Source: Deltaproteobacteria bacterium
GTDB lineage: Bacteria > Desulfobacterota > Syntrophia > Syntrophales > JACQWR01
Direction: 5' to 3'
DNA: 51,698 bases
NCBI GenBank assembly: GCA_026388415.1
Contig: JAPLJV010000054.1
Location: forward strand, 1-51,698
Made by a program: the position numbers and the translations under genes. The notes below the pieces were generated by a model. That model was not told the origin of the DNA, ran no database searches, and saw only the letters and a program-made list of their open reading frames with translations. Every line of letters starts with the position of its first letter. Positions within the stretch are counted from its first letter, which is position 1. Positions 45,092-51,698 of the stretch are shown piece after piece.

Positions 45092-45619
45092 CTATCTTTT
45101 ACCATTCACCGCCTTGTAAGCCTGCACAAACCTCCCCACCAGCACCCCCACATCCTGCCGAATCACGTTCAGACTGCCGATATTAGCCAGCCCCGTGATA
45201 CTGAGCGACCAGGTAGCCGCCAGCGTTTTTACCTGCGGATTGGCCTCCAGCGCAGCTAACTGACGTAATTCCAGTTTGATATCGTAGGCATACCAGTACT
45301 TCTCCGTCTCATGAGTATTGACGTTGACACAAAGCGCAGGCCGGCCGGGGATTGCGAGCCAGTCATTGCCCTCCATAACCCGTATCCCGTTTTCCCGCAG
45401 CCTCTGCTCCACATCGCGGCGAATCTGCGCGCCGCTCAGCCCGAACTTGGCGGCATACTTCTGCACATTGGGCTGCACCTCCTCCACGACCACTCTAAAC
45501 CCCGGAATCCCGACCAGCGTCTCCCGGCTGACCTCCGAATCCTCGGCAAACCCCGTTACACAACACAAGGATAACAACAATCCGATTACCAAGAATCCCA
45601 ATAAATGTTTCCTTATCAT
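45092..45619 (-). CDS. Secreted protein of unknown function
   Basis: 175 residues. An N-terminal signal peptide (HLLGFLVIGLLLSLCCVTGF, then AEDSEV) suggests export, with likely cleavage near residue 25. I do not recognise the rest: VGIPGFRVVVEEVQPNVQKY, a helical QIRRDVEQRLRENGIRV segment and a beta-rich ALCVNVNTHETEKYWYAY. Two cysteines near the cleavage site could support lipidation but lack a good lipobox. It is 30 bases from the dehydratase gene upstream and may be its operon partner. Confidence 0.75.
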   Translation of the reverse strand: MIRKHLLGFLVIGLLLSLCCVTGFAEDSEVSRETLVGIPGFRVVVEEVQPNVQKYAAKFGLSGAQIRRDVEQRLRENGIRVMEGNDWLAIPGRPALCVNVNTHETEKYWYAYDIKLELRQLAALEANPQVKTLAATWSLSITGLANIGSLNVIRQDVGVLVGRFVQAYKAVNGKR

Positions 45620-45649
45620 CTTCCCTCCCCATCTTCCTTAGCTTAAAGC

Positions 45650-47572
45650 TTAAATCTGTTTGTCACCCTCCTCATAATGCTTAACATACTTTTTTAGCAA
45701 ATTCCGCACCTTGCTGTCATTCTGCCGGGATGTTTCCTGCAGCGCCGTTTGAAATTCCGCCAGGATGCCCTCAATCTGTTCCCGATTGTAGCCATTTGGA
45801 TTGCGGGCCGTGAAGATCTTTTCGTGACGGGTGGCGTCAGTGCCTTCCTCAGCCGTCAGTATCTCTTCGAAGAGCTTTTCCCCCGGCCGCAGTCCCACAA
45901 CATCAATATCCACATCCTTGTATGGCTCCAGACCGTGGATACGGATCAATCCCTCGGCAAAATCGGTGATTCTGACCGGTTTCCCCATATCCAGCACCAT
46001 GACCTCACCGCCCCGGCCAATAACCGCCGCCTGCAGAACCAGGGTAACCGCCTCGGGGATCGTCATGAAGTAACGCTTCATATCGCGATGGGTAACAGTC
46101 AGGGCCTCGCCATGCCGCAACTGATCCAGAAACATGGGCAGGACGCTCCCCCGGCTGCCCAAAACATTCCCAAACCGCACCGACACAAATTGGGTTCCTC
46201 CGCTCGCATTCATCGCCTGACAAATATACTCCGCCACCCGCTTCGTCGCCCCCATGACGCTTGTCGGCCGCACCGCCTTATCCGTTGAAATCATGACGAA
46301 TTTCTCTACATCATGCGCCGCCGCCGCCTTTGCCAGCTCATAAGTCCCGAAGACGTTGACCTTGACCGCCTCTTTGGGATTGTACTCCATCATGGGGACA
46401 TGCTTGAGCGCTGCCGCATGGAATACGATCTGCGGCGCCAGCTCCCGGAATATCTCCTCCAACCGTAGCCGATCCCGGATGTCGCCGTTGGCATAATTAA
46501 TCCGGTCTGCCAGGTGGGGAAAACGCCGCTGCAATCTAATCCCCAGATTGTGCAATTCCGTCTCATCGCTGTCAAAAAGGATCAGGCGGCCCGGCTGGAA
46601 GGCGCAGACCTGCATGACGATCTCGGCACCGATTGAGCCGCCGGCGCCCGTAACGAGAACCACCTTCCCTGCGATGAAACCCTCCAGCGCCGACGAATCC
46701 ACGGTCACCGACTGCCGCCCGATGAGGTCTTCAATGCTGATCTCCTCGAGCCCCTTGACATTCAACTCCGGCTTATTGAAATTGTAGATGCGCGGGATTA
46801 CCTTGATGTCCAGCACCCGCGATTTCCGCGCCGCCTCGTACAACAGCCGCAGCGCTTTATGGTCCAGGGAGGGAATGGCGATGATGATCGCCTCGATACG
46901 TTCCGACGCAATAACGTCCGACAATTGCGCCGTCCTGCCGAACACCTTCAGATTGCGCAGATAGGTGCCCACTTTCATGTCATCGTCGTCTAAGAGCCCC
47001 ACGGGCCGGTACAAATCGTACCCCTGCCGGGCCATATCCCGCAGGATCATCTCCCCAGCATTACCGGCCCCGATAATCAGGGTGCGCTTCCCCTGCTTCG
47101 ACATCCCCTTTTCCCGGAAGACTTCCATGTACAGACGCTTGGAAATCCGCAGGCCCGAGACGAGAAACAGGGAAATCACGCTGTCGGCAAAGATCACGCG
47201 TTTCGGGAAGTTGGCAATGGTCAGTTCCGGTATGGGCAGATTGGGAAGACTCAGGATGATAAGAACGCAACCGGCCACGAACAGGGCCATCACGATGTGG
47301 ATCATGTCATAGAGGCCAACATACCGCCAGGTGATCTTGTAAACACGAAAGAACCACAAAAATACGAGTTTCAAGGCCAGGAAATACGGCAGCACCTCAA
47401 TGATAAGAGCCGGATAGCCGATGTTGACACTGAAATCAAAGTGGAAAAGAAAGGCAATGTATAAAGAAAGATAAAATAAAATTATATCGGACAGAAAAAA
47501 GAAGAGAAACTTTTTCCAGGCTGTAGGGTGTAGAAGGCTTTGAATCATTAGTTTTATTCTCCCAAGAGCCAT
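45650..47572 (-). CDS. Membrane nucleotide-sugar 4,6-dehydratase (CapD/WbpM/PglF type)
   Basis: 640 residues. Four N-terminal membrane helices (about 22-145) are followed by a first Rossmann domain (TLIIGAGNAGEMI, 164-176) and a C-terminal SDR dehydratase domain (LVTGAGGSIGAEI, 306-318; DGxRD-like GDIRDR). The catalytic Tyr is replaced by Met in SVMGATK (Met440, Lys444), the SMK-type triad known in WbpM-like enzymes. It probably acts on UDP-GlcNAc to start a rare surface or glycoprotein sugar. No other glycan genes are within the window. Confidence 0.93.
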   Translation of the reverse strand: MALGRIKLMIQSLLHPTAWKKFLFFFLSDIILFYLSLYIAFLFHFDFSVNIGYPALIIEVLPYFLALKLVFLWFFRVYKITWRYVGLYDMIHIVMALFVAGCVLIILSLPNLPIPELTIANFPKRVIFADSVISLFLVSGLRISKRLYMEVFREKGMSKQGKRTLIIGAGNAGEMILRDMARQGYDLYRPVGLLDDDDMKVGTYLRNLKVFGRTAQLSDVIASERIEAIIIAIPSLDHKALRLLYEAARKSRVLDIKVIPRIYNFNKPELNVKGLEEISIEDLIGRQSVTVDSSALEGFIAGKVVLVTGAGGSIGAEIVMQVCAFQPGRLILFDSDETELHNLGIRLQRRFPHLADRINYANGDIRDRLRLEEIFRELAPQIVFHAAALKHVPMMEYNPKEAVKVNVFGTYELAKAAAAHDVEKFVMISTDKAVRPTSVMGATKRVAEYICQAMNASGGTQFVSVRFGNVLGSRGSVLPMFLDQLRHGEALTVTHRDMKRYFMTIPEAVTLVLQAAVIGRGGEVMVLDMGKPVRITDFAEGLIRIHGLEPYKDVDIDVVGLRPGEKLFEEILTAEEGTDATRHEKIFTARNPNGYNREQIEGILAEFQTALQETSRQNDSKVRNLLKKYVKHYEEGDKQI

Positions 47573-47627
47573 TCAATGACATCCAAAAGCTCTTGCCGAA
47601 TTTCCCTATTAAATTTCCAACGATCTA

Positions 47628-47978
47628 TCATTCATAGTCCTTGGGCACTCCACAGATCATAACCATAGGCTCCTGTGCAGATGTGTTTTTATACTGATGT
47701 TTTTCATCCGGTAGCACCAACACAAAGTCCCCCTTTTTGACAGGTCGCTCTTCACCAGTCTCAGTGATAACAGCCCCGTTACCGTCAATGACATAATTCA
47801 AATGTTCAAACGGATGGACATGATAAGGGGTATGTCCTCCTGGCATGATCGTAAAGACGCGAATAGAAACATGCGGCGTACCGTCAGCTTTTGATATAGG
47901 CATCTGTTTCCACACATCTTTTGCTCCCTCCATCGCCATCCTTGTTTTTTCCATATCGCCAATTCTAGTGATTTTCAT
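47628..47978 (-). CDS. Small single-domain cupin
   Basis: 116 residues, one beta-barrel. GGHTPYHVHPFEHLNYVIDG (48-67) carries the metal-binding histidines and glutamate of cupin motif 1, and DEKHQYKN is motif 2. GGGGGATAACC precedes the ATG. Function cannot be assigned from sequence; such proteins bind small ligands or carry isomerase/dioxygenase activity. 55 bases upstream of the dehydratase start. Confidence 0.88.
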   Translation of the reverse strand: MKITRIGDMEKTRMAMEGAKDVWKQMPISKADGTPHVSIRVFTIMPGGHTPYHVHPFEHLNYVIDGNGAVITETGEERPVKKGDFVLVLPDEKHQYKNTSAQEPMVMICGVPKDYE

Positions 47979-48261
47979 GGTTATCCCCCATATTCATGTC
48001 CTGTTTATTCCTATCAACCAATCCCTTCAGCCTTTTCCCTACCTTAAAGAACGGCAGATTCTTTGGTCGCACCTTATATATTTAATGATCTTGATTTATT
48101 GCGAATGATATGACTAAGTTGACCGATAAGTCAATAGAAATTGACATTGGGATCAAAGCGCTGATAACAGCGACCAGCCATCACACTGCTATTGATCGGC
48201 TTGCGTTACCAAGAACCCAGCCCGGGCGCGCAAAAAACCTTGCGCCGATTAGCTTTTCGTT
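47979..48261. other. Gene-free spacer upstream of the cupin gene
   Basis: No convincing gene. A minus-strand TTGACT and TATCAT 18 bases apart (about 48100-48130) could be a promoter for the cupin gene but is weak. The left flank of the following repeat (about 48210-48240) has CCCGGGCGCG-like sequence loosely complementary to the repeat tail. Confidence 0.4.
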
Positions 48262-48350
48262 TATATGAAAATCCCCCCCATCCCCCCTTTACCAAAGGGG
48301 GGTTAAGGGGGGATTTTCATGTTTCGTTGTGCCCGCGCCGGGCATGGGTG
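48262..48350. repeat. C/G-rich palindromic repeat, copy 2 of 2
   Basis: Arms ATGAAAATCCCCCC (48265-48278) and complement (48307-48320), inner CCCCCCTTT..AAAGGGG stem, and the same tail GTTTCGTTGTGCCCG as copy 1 at 38191-38280 with a few substitutions. It lies just past the 3' end of the M16 protease gene. Confidence 0.85.
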
Positions 48351-48380
48351 TTGGTCAAAGGAATTGTTATTTAGGATTTC

Positions 48381-51377
48381 TCACACCAGGGGTTCCAGAT
48401 TAAGACTGTTTCCTGTCAGGGCGGCATTCGCGACACGGAGCCGGTTCTCTTCCCCATATACAGCCACTATGCCTGACGCCGCCGCTTCTTCCAGATAGTG
48501 GGAAATATCGTCTCCCAGATGCGCTTCCTCCATAGCCAGTATTTTGCGCCTCAGGCTGGATCTTGCCTCGTCGTCCAGGCCGGCAAAATCTCTGATCATC
48601 GCTACGTAACCCCGTGTTGACGGATCCATCGGCCTATCCAGCGCGCCTATGGTGCCGATAATGGCTTTTTCCATATCTTCACGAGCAGGTCGGCTGCCAG
48701 TCATGAATGTCTGTACGTTACGGTAGACCTGCAGAGTTTCCACGATATGGGGATCACGGTAAGAAAGAAAGGCAAAAAGACCGCTCGCGGGGTCGTACTG
48801 ACACATGCCCCCGTAAGCGCCGCCCTGGACACGGATATGCTTGTAAAGATAGCCGTTGGACAGCAACCGGGACGCTACGAGCAGTGAAGCGGCCCGGGGG
48901 TCGGCGTAACCGGGGGCCTTGAAGGCCTTGGCCACATAAGAGACTTCCGTGGGGATAGCGATACCCAGATTGATGGGAACAAAACAGGAGGGGGCGGCAG
49001 GGCGGGCAGTGTAAGGCACGCCGCCTTCTCCCCGGCCCGGCAATTGTGAAAGGAGAGCGGCCGTGGCCTGCGACAATATAGCCAGGCCCTCCTGATCGGC
49101 AGTCATGTTCAGCGTCAGTCTCTCGGGGCGGAAAACCAGCTTGCGCAGATGATCAAGCTTTTCCGCCAGGTCATTATGGCCGCCTTTACCTGTCCCGGCG
49201 ATGCCGTTCATGAAGCCAAGTTGCGTCCGGCCGTGCCACTGTTCATCACGGCAGGCGGGAAGGGAGAGCGCGGCGGCGGCGGTACGTTTGGCAAAAATAT
49301 GCCCGGAAGGGACTATGGAGGCATGGAGGCCATTCTTTCTTGCCGCAATCAAATCATACATCCGGTCTTGCTGGGAAAGATCTCCGGCAGTGAGGATATC
49401 GGTCAAAATTTTCACGGCTTCCTCCACATTGCGGTAAAGGGCCTTGACTTGAAAGATCATCTTTTGCCAGTTTCCGTCCCCGGCGGCGTTGTTAGCGGCT
49501 GCCAGGTGGCAGGAGAGGCCGCCGGCCTTCAGGGCGATCCTTTTGGCCATTGCCTCGTAATCCAGCCCCGCCGCCCCCATGCTGGTCGTCAGTTTGCCCA
49601 GCAGGGGCAGATAGAGCTGCAAGTCCTCGGGAATGTCGCTCACATCGAAAGCCATATCCAGGTAGGCAATCCCGTTGGTGAAAATGTCGTGCCTCAACAC
49701 CGGCACGCCTTGCAGCAGGCTTTTTTCGGTAGGGATTTTGTCTGTTTCCCGGGAGAGTTCGCTGATCTTCAGCCGGGGCAGGGTGGCGGCCACCTCCGGG
49801 GTATCGGGTTCCGTCTGAAAACGGCGCAGGGCGACTGCATCGGTGCGGATTTTCTCCAATTCCTGAGAAGACAAGGAAGCCTTCAGATCGGCCATCTTTT
49901 GCCGGAATGCCGTCTCCCGCTCCTCAAGCAGCGTGCTGCTCGGTTCGAGAATAGACAGCACGCGGTGGCGATTATCAATGAGCCATGATTTTATCATCTC
50001 CTGGAAGACAGCCGGATTCTCAGCCCAGCGTTTGCGCACCTGCCGAATAGCCAGGGGGAAGTTAAGCCCAGCCAGCGGATCGCCGCCATAGAGCCAGGTA
50101 TGGTAGGCCCCGCCCATCAGGATAATCCCGTAAGGCATGGAAGTGCGCGAAATCTCCTTGCCGTGGAATTCCACCTGGTGGATGGTGCCTTCGACAAGTT
50201 CCGGGTCGAAGCCGTCGGCGTAAATCTTCTGCAAAGTTTCCATGATCAGTGCCTCGATCAGCGGCGCCTGGTCAGTTTCCGTCCCCCGCAAGCCGACCGC
50301 AAAGACCATTTGCTTGAAGTCGGCTTCCAGACCCGTGACCGGCGACAGATCCTCGCCCAAATGAGAATCAATCAACGCCTTGCGCAGCGGCCCGGCTGAA
50401 CTCCCCACGAGCATGGCGCAGGCGATTTTCAGCAGGAGAGCCGTTTCGATGTCCGTATTTTCCGCCAGCATCCAGGCGCAATTGACGGTTGTCTTGCGGA
50501 CTGCTGTTTCTTCCTTGCCCAGAGGATAGACGCCTCTCAAGTAATCCGGCTTTTCCCGCTTCTCTTGACTGACGATCAGGGAATCCACGGCGGTCTTGCC
50601 AAAGCCGCGAAACATCTCTGCGAGAAACTGCAAATGATCTTCGGTGGTTATATCGCCGTACAAAAAGATACGGGCGTTACTCGGCGAATAGTACGAGCGA
50701 TGGAAGGCCTTGAACTGTTCATAGGTGAGCGAGGGGATGACCTCGGGATTGCCGCCCGAATCATGAACGTAGGTGTTGTCGGGGAAAAGGCTTTCCTGGA
50801 TCGCCTTGAACATCAGGGTATCGGGCGAAGAATAGGCCCCCTTCATTTCATTGTAGACAATGCCGGAGATGGTCAGTTCACTTTCCGGATTATCGGGATC
50901 GGTAAATTCCAGATGGTGCCCCTCCTGGTAAAAACTTTCCTTCAGGAGCCGGGGCCTCAAGACGAGATCGGTATAGACACGGGCCAGATTAAAGAAATCG
51001 TTGCGCACCTGGCTCGCTACGGGATAAATGGTTTTATCGGGATAGGTAAAGGCGTTGATGAAGGTCTGGAGGCTTCCCTTGAGCAACTCGTTGAAGGCAT
51101 CCTTGAGCGGAAACTTCTCGGACCCGGCCAGTACCGAATGTTCCAGAATGTGCGGAACCCCCGTGGAATCGGTGGGCGGGGTGCGAAAGCCGATGGCGTA
51201 GAGATTTTCCGGGTCGTCGCAGTGGAGGTGCAGTACCTTGGCCCCCGTATTAACATGTTCCATTTCATAGGCCGTGACGCGGATATCCTCTATCTGCTCC
51301 ACCCGCAACACATTAAAGCCGTGCCGCTGCCCACCGGCCGCCATAGTGGGGGGAGGACAATTATTTTTCCGGGTCAT
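48381..51377 (-). CDS. M16C peptidase, presequence-protease-like (PreP/Cym1)
   Basis: 998 residues, the full length of the two-half clamshell zinc proteases that degrade short unfolded peptides. Inverted zinc motif HxxEH is His76-Glu79-His80 in PHILEHSVLAG; the distal glutamate is in YNEMKGAYSSPD. LKGSLQTFINAFTYPDKT is typical of the PreP branch. The second half lacks zinc ligands, as expected. No signal peptide, so cytoplasmic. AGGAGC lies before the ATG. Its gene is followed by repeat copy 2. Confidence 0.94.
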   Translation of the reverse strand: MTRKNNCPPPTMAAGGQRHGFNVLRVEQIEDIRVTAYEMEHVNTGAKVLHLHCDDPENLYAIGFRTPPTDSTGVPHILEHSVLAGSEKFPLKDAFNELLKGSLQTFINAFTYPDKTIYPVASQVRNDFFNLARVYTDLVLRPRLLKESFYQEGHHLEFTDPDNPESELTISGIVYNEMKGAYSSPDTLMFKAIQESLFPDNTYVHDSGGNPEVIPSLTYEQFKAFHRSYYSPSNARIFLYGDITTEDHLQFLAEMFRGFGKTAVDSLIVSQEKREKPDYLRGVYPLGKEETAVRKTTVNCAWMLAENTDIETALLLKIACAMLVGSSAGPLRKALIDSHLGEDLSPVTGLEADFKQMVFAVGLRGTETDQAPLIEALIMETLQKIYADGFDPELVEGTIHQVEFHGKEISRTSMPYGIILMGGAYHTWLYGGDPLAGLNFPLAIRQVRKRWAENPAVFQEMIKSWLIDNRHRVLSILEPSSTLLEERETAFRQKMADLKASLSSQELEKIRTDAVALRRFQTEPDTPEVAATLPRLKISELSRETDKIPTEKSLLQGVPVLRHDIFTNGIAYLDMAFDVSDIPEDLQLYLPLLGKLTTSMGAAGLDYEAMAKRIALKAGGLSCHLAAANNAAGDGNWQKMIFQVKALYRNVEEAVKILTDILTAGDLSQQDRMYDLIAARKNGLHASIVPSGHIFAKRTAAAALSLPACRDEQWHGRTQLGFMNGIAGTGKGGHNDLAEKLDHLRKLVFRPERLTLNMTADQEGLAILSQATAALLSQLPGRGEGGVPYTARPAAPSCFVPINLGIAIPTEVSYVAKAFKAPGYADPRAASLLVASRLLSNGYLYKHIRVQGGAYGGMCQYDPASGLFAFLSYRDPHIVETLQVYRNVQTFMTGSRPAREDMEKAIIGTIGALDRPMDPSTRGYVAMIRDFAGLDDEARSSLRRKILAMEEAHLGDDISHYLEEAAASGIVAVYGEENRLRVANAALTGNSLNLEPLV

Positions 51378-51391
51378 TGTGTGCTCCTTAG

Positions 51392-51432
51392 CAAGTTAGA
51401 AATTGTTTCCAACGGAAAACAATTTCGTTAAC
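51392..51432. repeat. Nested palindrome, copy C of a three-copy family
   Basis: Inner arms GAAATTGTTT (51399-51408) and AAACAATTTC (51417-51426), with outer AAGTTA on the left and GTTAAC on the right; the outer stem is shorter than in copies A and B. It lies 15 bases upstream of the M16 start. Confidence 0.7.
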
Positions 51433-51502
51433 GCGCGAGCCTCTTGCAAAAAGAGGGATGATTTATTTTTACCAAAAAATGCAAAATAACATATTGTAAT
51501 TA

Positions 51503-51531
51503 TTGACCTTCAAGGTATTTCCTGGTATAGT
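51503..51531 (+). promoter_or_regulatory. Promoter in front of the transposase
   Basis: TTGACC (51503-51508), 17-bp spacer, TATAGT (51526-51531), 36 bases upstream of the transposase ATG. The left end of the insertion sequence should lie between here and 51440, but I could not define its inverted repeat without the right end. Confidence 0.55.
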
Positions 51532-51566
51532 TTTGTAACCAGCAAAACGGAACCGAAGAGGATGCC

Positions 51567-51698
51567 ATGAAGGTCGTGGAAAAGGTATCATGGTTGATGG
51601 GGCGTGTCCAAGAGAATTTATTCCCCCATCTGAACCAATGCTTGAAGACACCACTTACCGCCCAGGAGGAACGCTTGGTATCTATCCTGGAGATTGTG
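51567..51698 (+). CDS. Transposase, N-terminal part (cut by window edge)
   Basis: 44 codons open to the right edge, beginning MKVVEKVSWLMGRVQENLFP with AGAGGAT before the ATG. PLTAQEERLVSILEIV resembles the start of DDE transposases of the IS5/IS1182-like kind with an N-terminal DUF772 region. The catalytic residues lie outside the window, so the family is tentative. Confidence 0.6.
   Translation, partial: MKVVEKVSWLMGRVQENLFPHLNQCLKTPLTAQEERLVSILEIV

Noticed and set aside
49149-49988. 279-codon plus-strand frame, with similar frames at 5339-6169 and 50565-51431
   Set aside because: All mirror real minus-strand genes (M16 protease, mraY) and have no family resemblance.

Overview
The window looks like chromosomal DNA of a Gram-negative anaerobe of the former Deltaproteobacteria, most plausibly a Syntrophales/Syntrophus-like member of the Desulfobacterota. 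The main reasons are an adjacent 6-oxocyclohexene-carbonyl-CoA hydrolase and 6-hydroxycyclohexene-carbonyl-CoA dehydrogenase (anaerobic benzoyl-CoA type metabolism), a meso-diaminopimelate-type MurE, an FtsI with a C-terminal PASTA domain, a MetX/MetW pair, and many small dispersed palindromes of kinds I recall from such genomes. This placement is inference; no rRNA or tRNA gene is present to test it.

Layout. 1-13.2 kb (minus strand): the division and cell-wall (dcw) operon mraZ-rsmH-ftsL-ftsI-murE-murF-mraY-murD-ftsW-murG-murC-murB, leaving the window inside murB, with a sigma70-type promoter and three 10-bp-spaced MraZ boxes in front of mraZ. 13.3-17.4 kb (minus): mltG and ruvX, then an unusual pair, a radical SAM protein followed by a metallo-beta-lactamase/GNAT fusion. 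17.5-21.7 kb: a HicAB toxin-antitoxin module with a palindromic operator inside its promoter, a LOG-family protein, pirin, a class III extradiol-type dioxygenase and a 52-residue Cys-containing small protein. 21.9-25.9 kb: a defence island with an MmeI-like restriction-methylation protein, a nucleotidyltransferase/HEPN pair and a truncated nucleotidyltransferase fragment. 26-28 kb: an intramembrane protease, then an M23 peptidase and bactofilin pair.

28.1-38.8 kb (minus) reads as one long sulfur operon: iscR-iscS-mnmA-nadA-fdhD-metY-cysK-metX-metW-cysE-PP-loop protein. It starts at a promoter whose -10 overlaps a 12-bp inverted repeat, a likely IscR operator. IscS makes persulfide sulfur; MnmA and FdhD use it directly, NadA needs an Fe-S cluster, and CysE/CysK/MetX/MetW/MetY assimilate sulfide into cysteine and methionine. 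38.9-39.4 kb holds a decayed two-gene module. 39.4-42.6 kb (plus): an ETF-beta-lysine-methyltransferase-like protein, RtcB RNA ligase and an M24 peptidase. 42.6-45.1 kb (minus): the aromatic-ring-cleavage pair with its own promoter and intrinsic terminator. 45.1-51.4 kb (minus): a secreted hypothetical protein, a CapD/WbpM-type nucleotide-sugar dehydratase, a cupin and a PreP-like M16 protease. The window ends in the 5' part of a transposase gene.

A striking layer over all this is small palindromic repeats placed in gene junctions inside operons: a nested-palindrome family in three copies, a C/G-rich repeat in two copies, a 121-bp MITE-like element, a near-perfect 57-bp hairpin, and a related palindrome that lies in frame inside a coding sequence.
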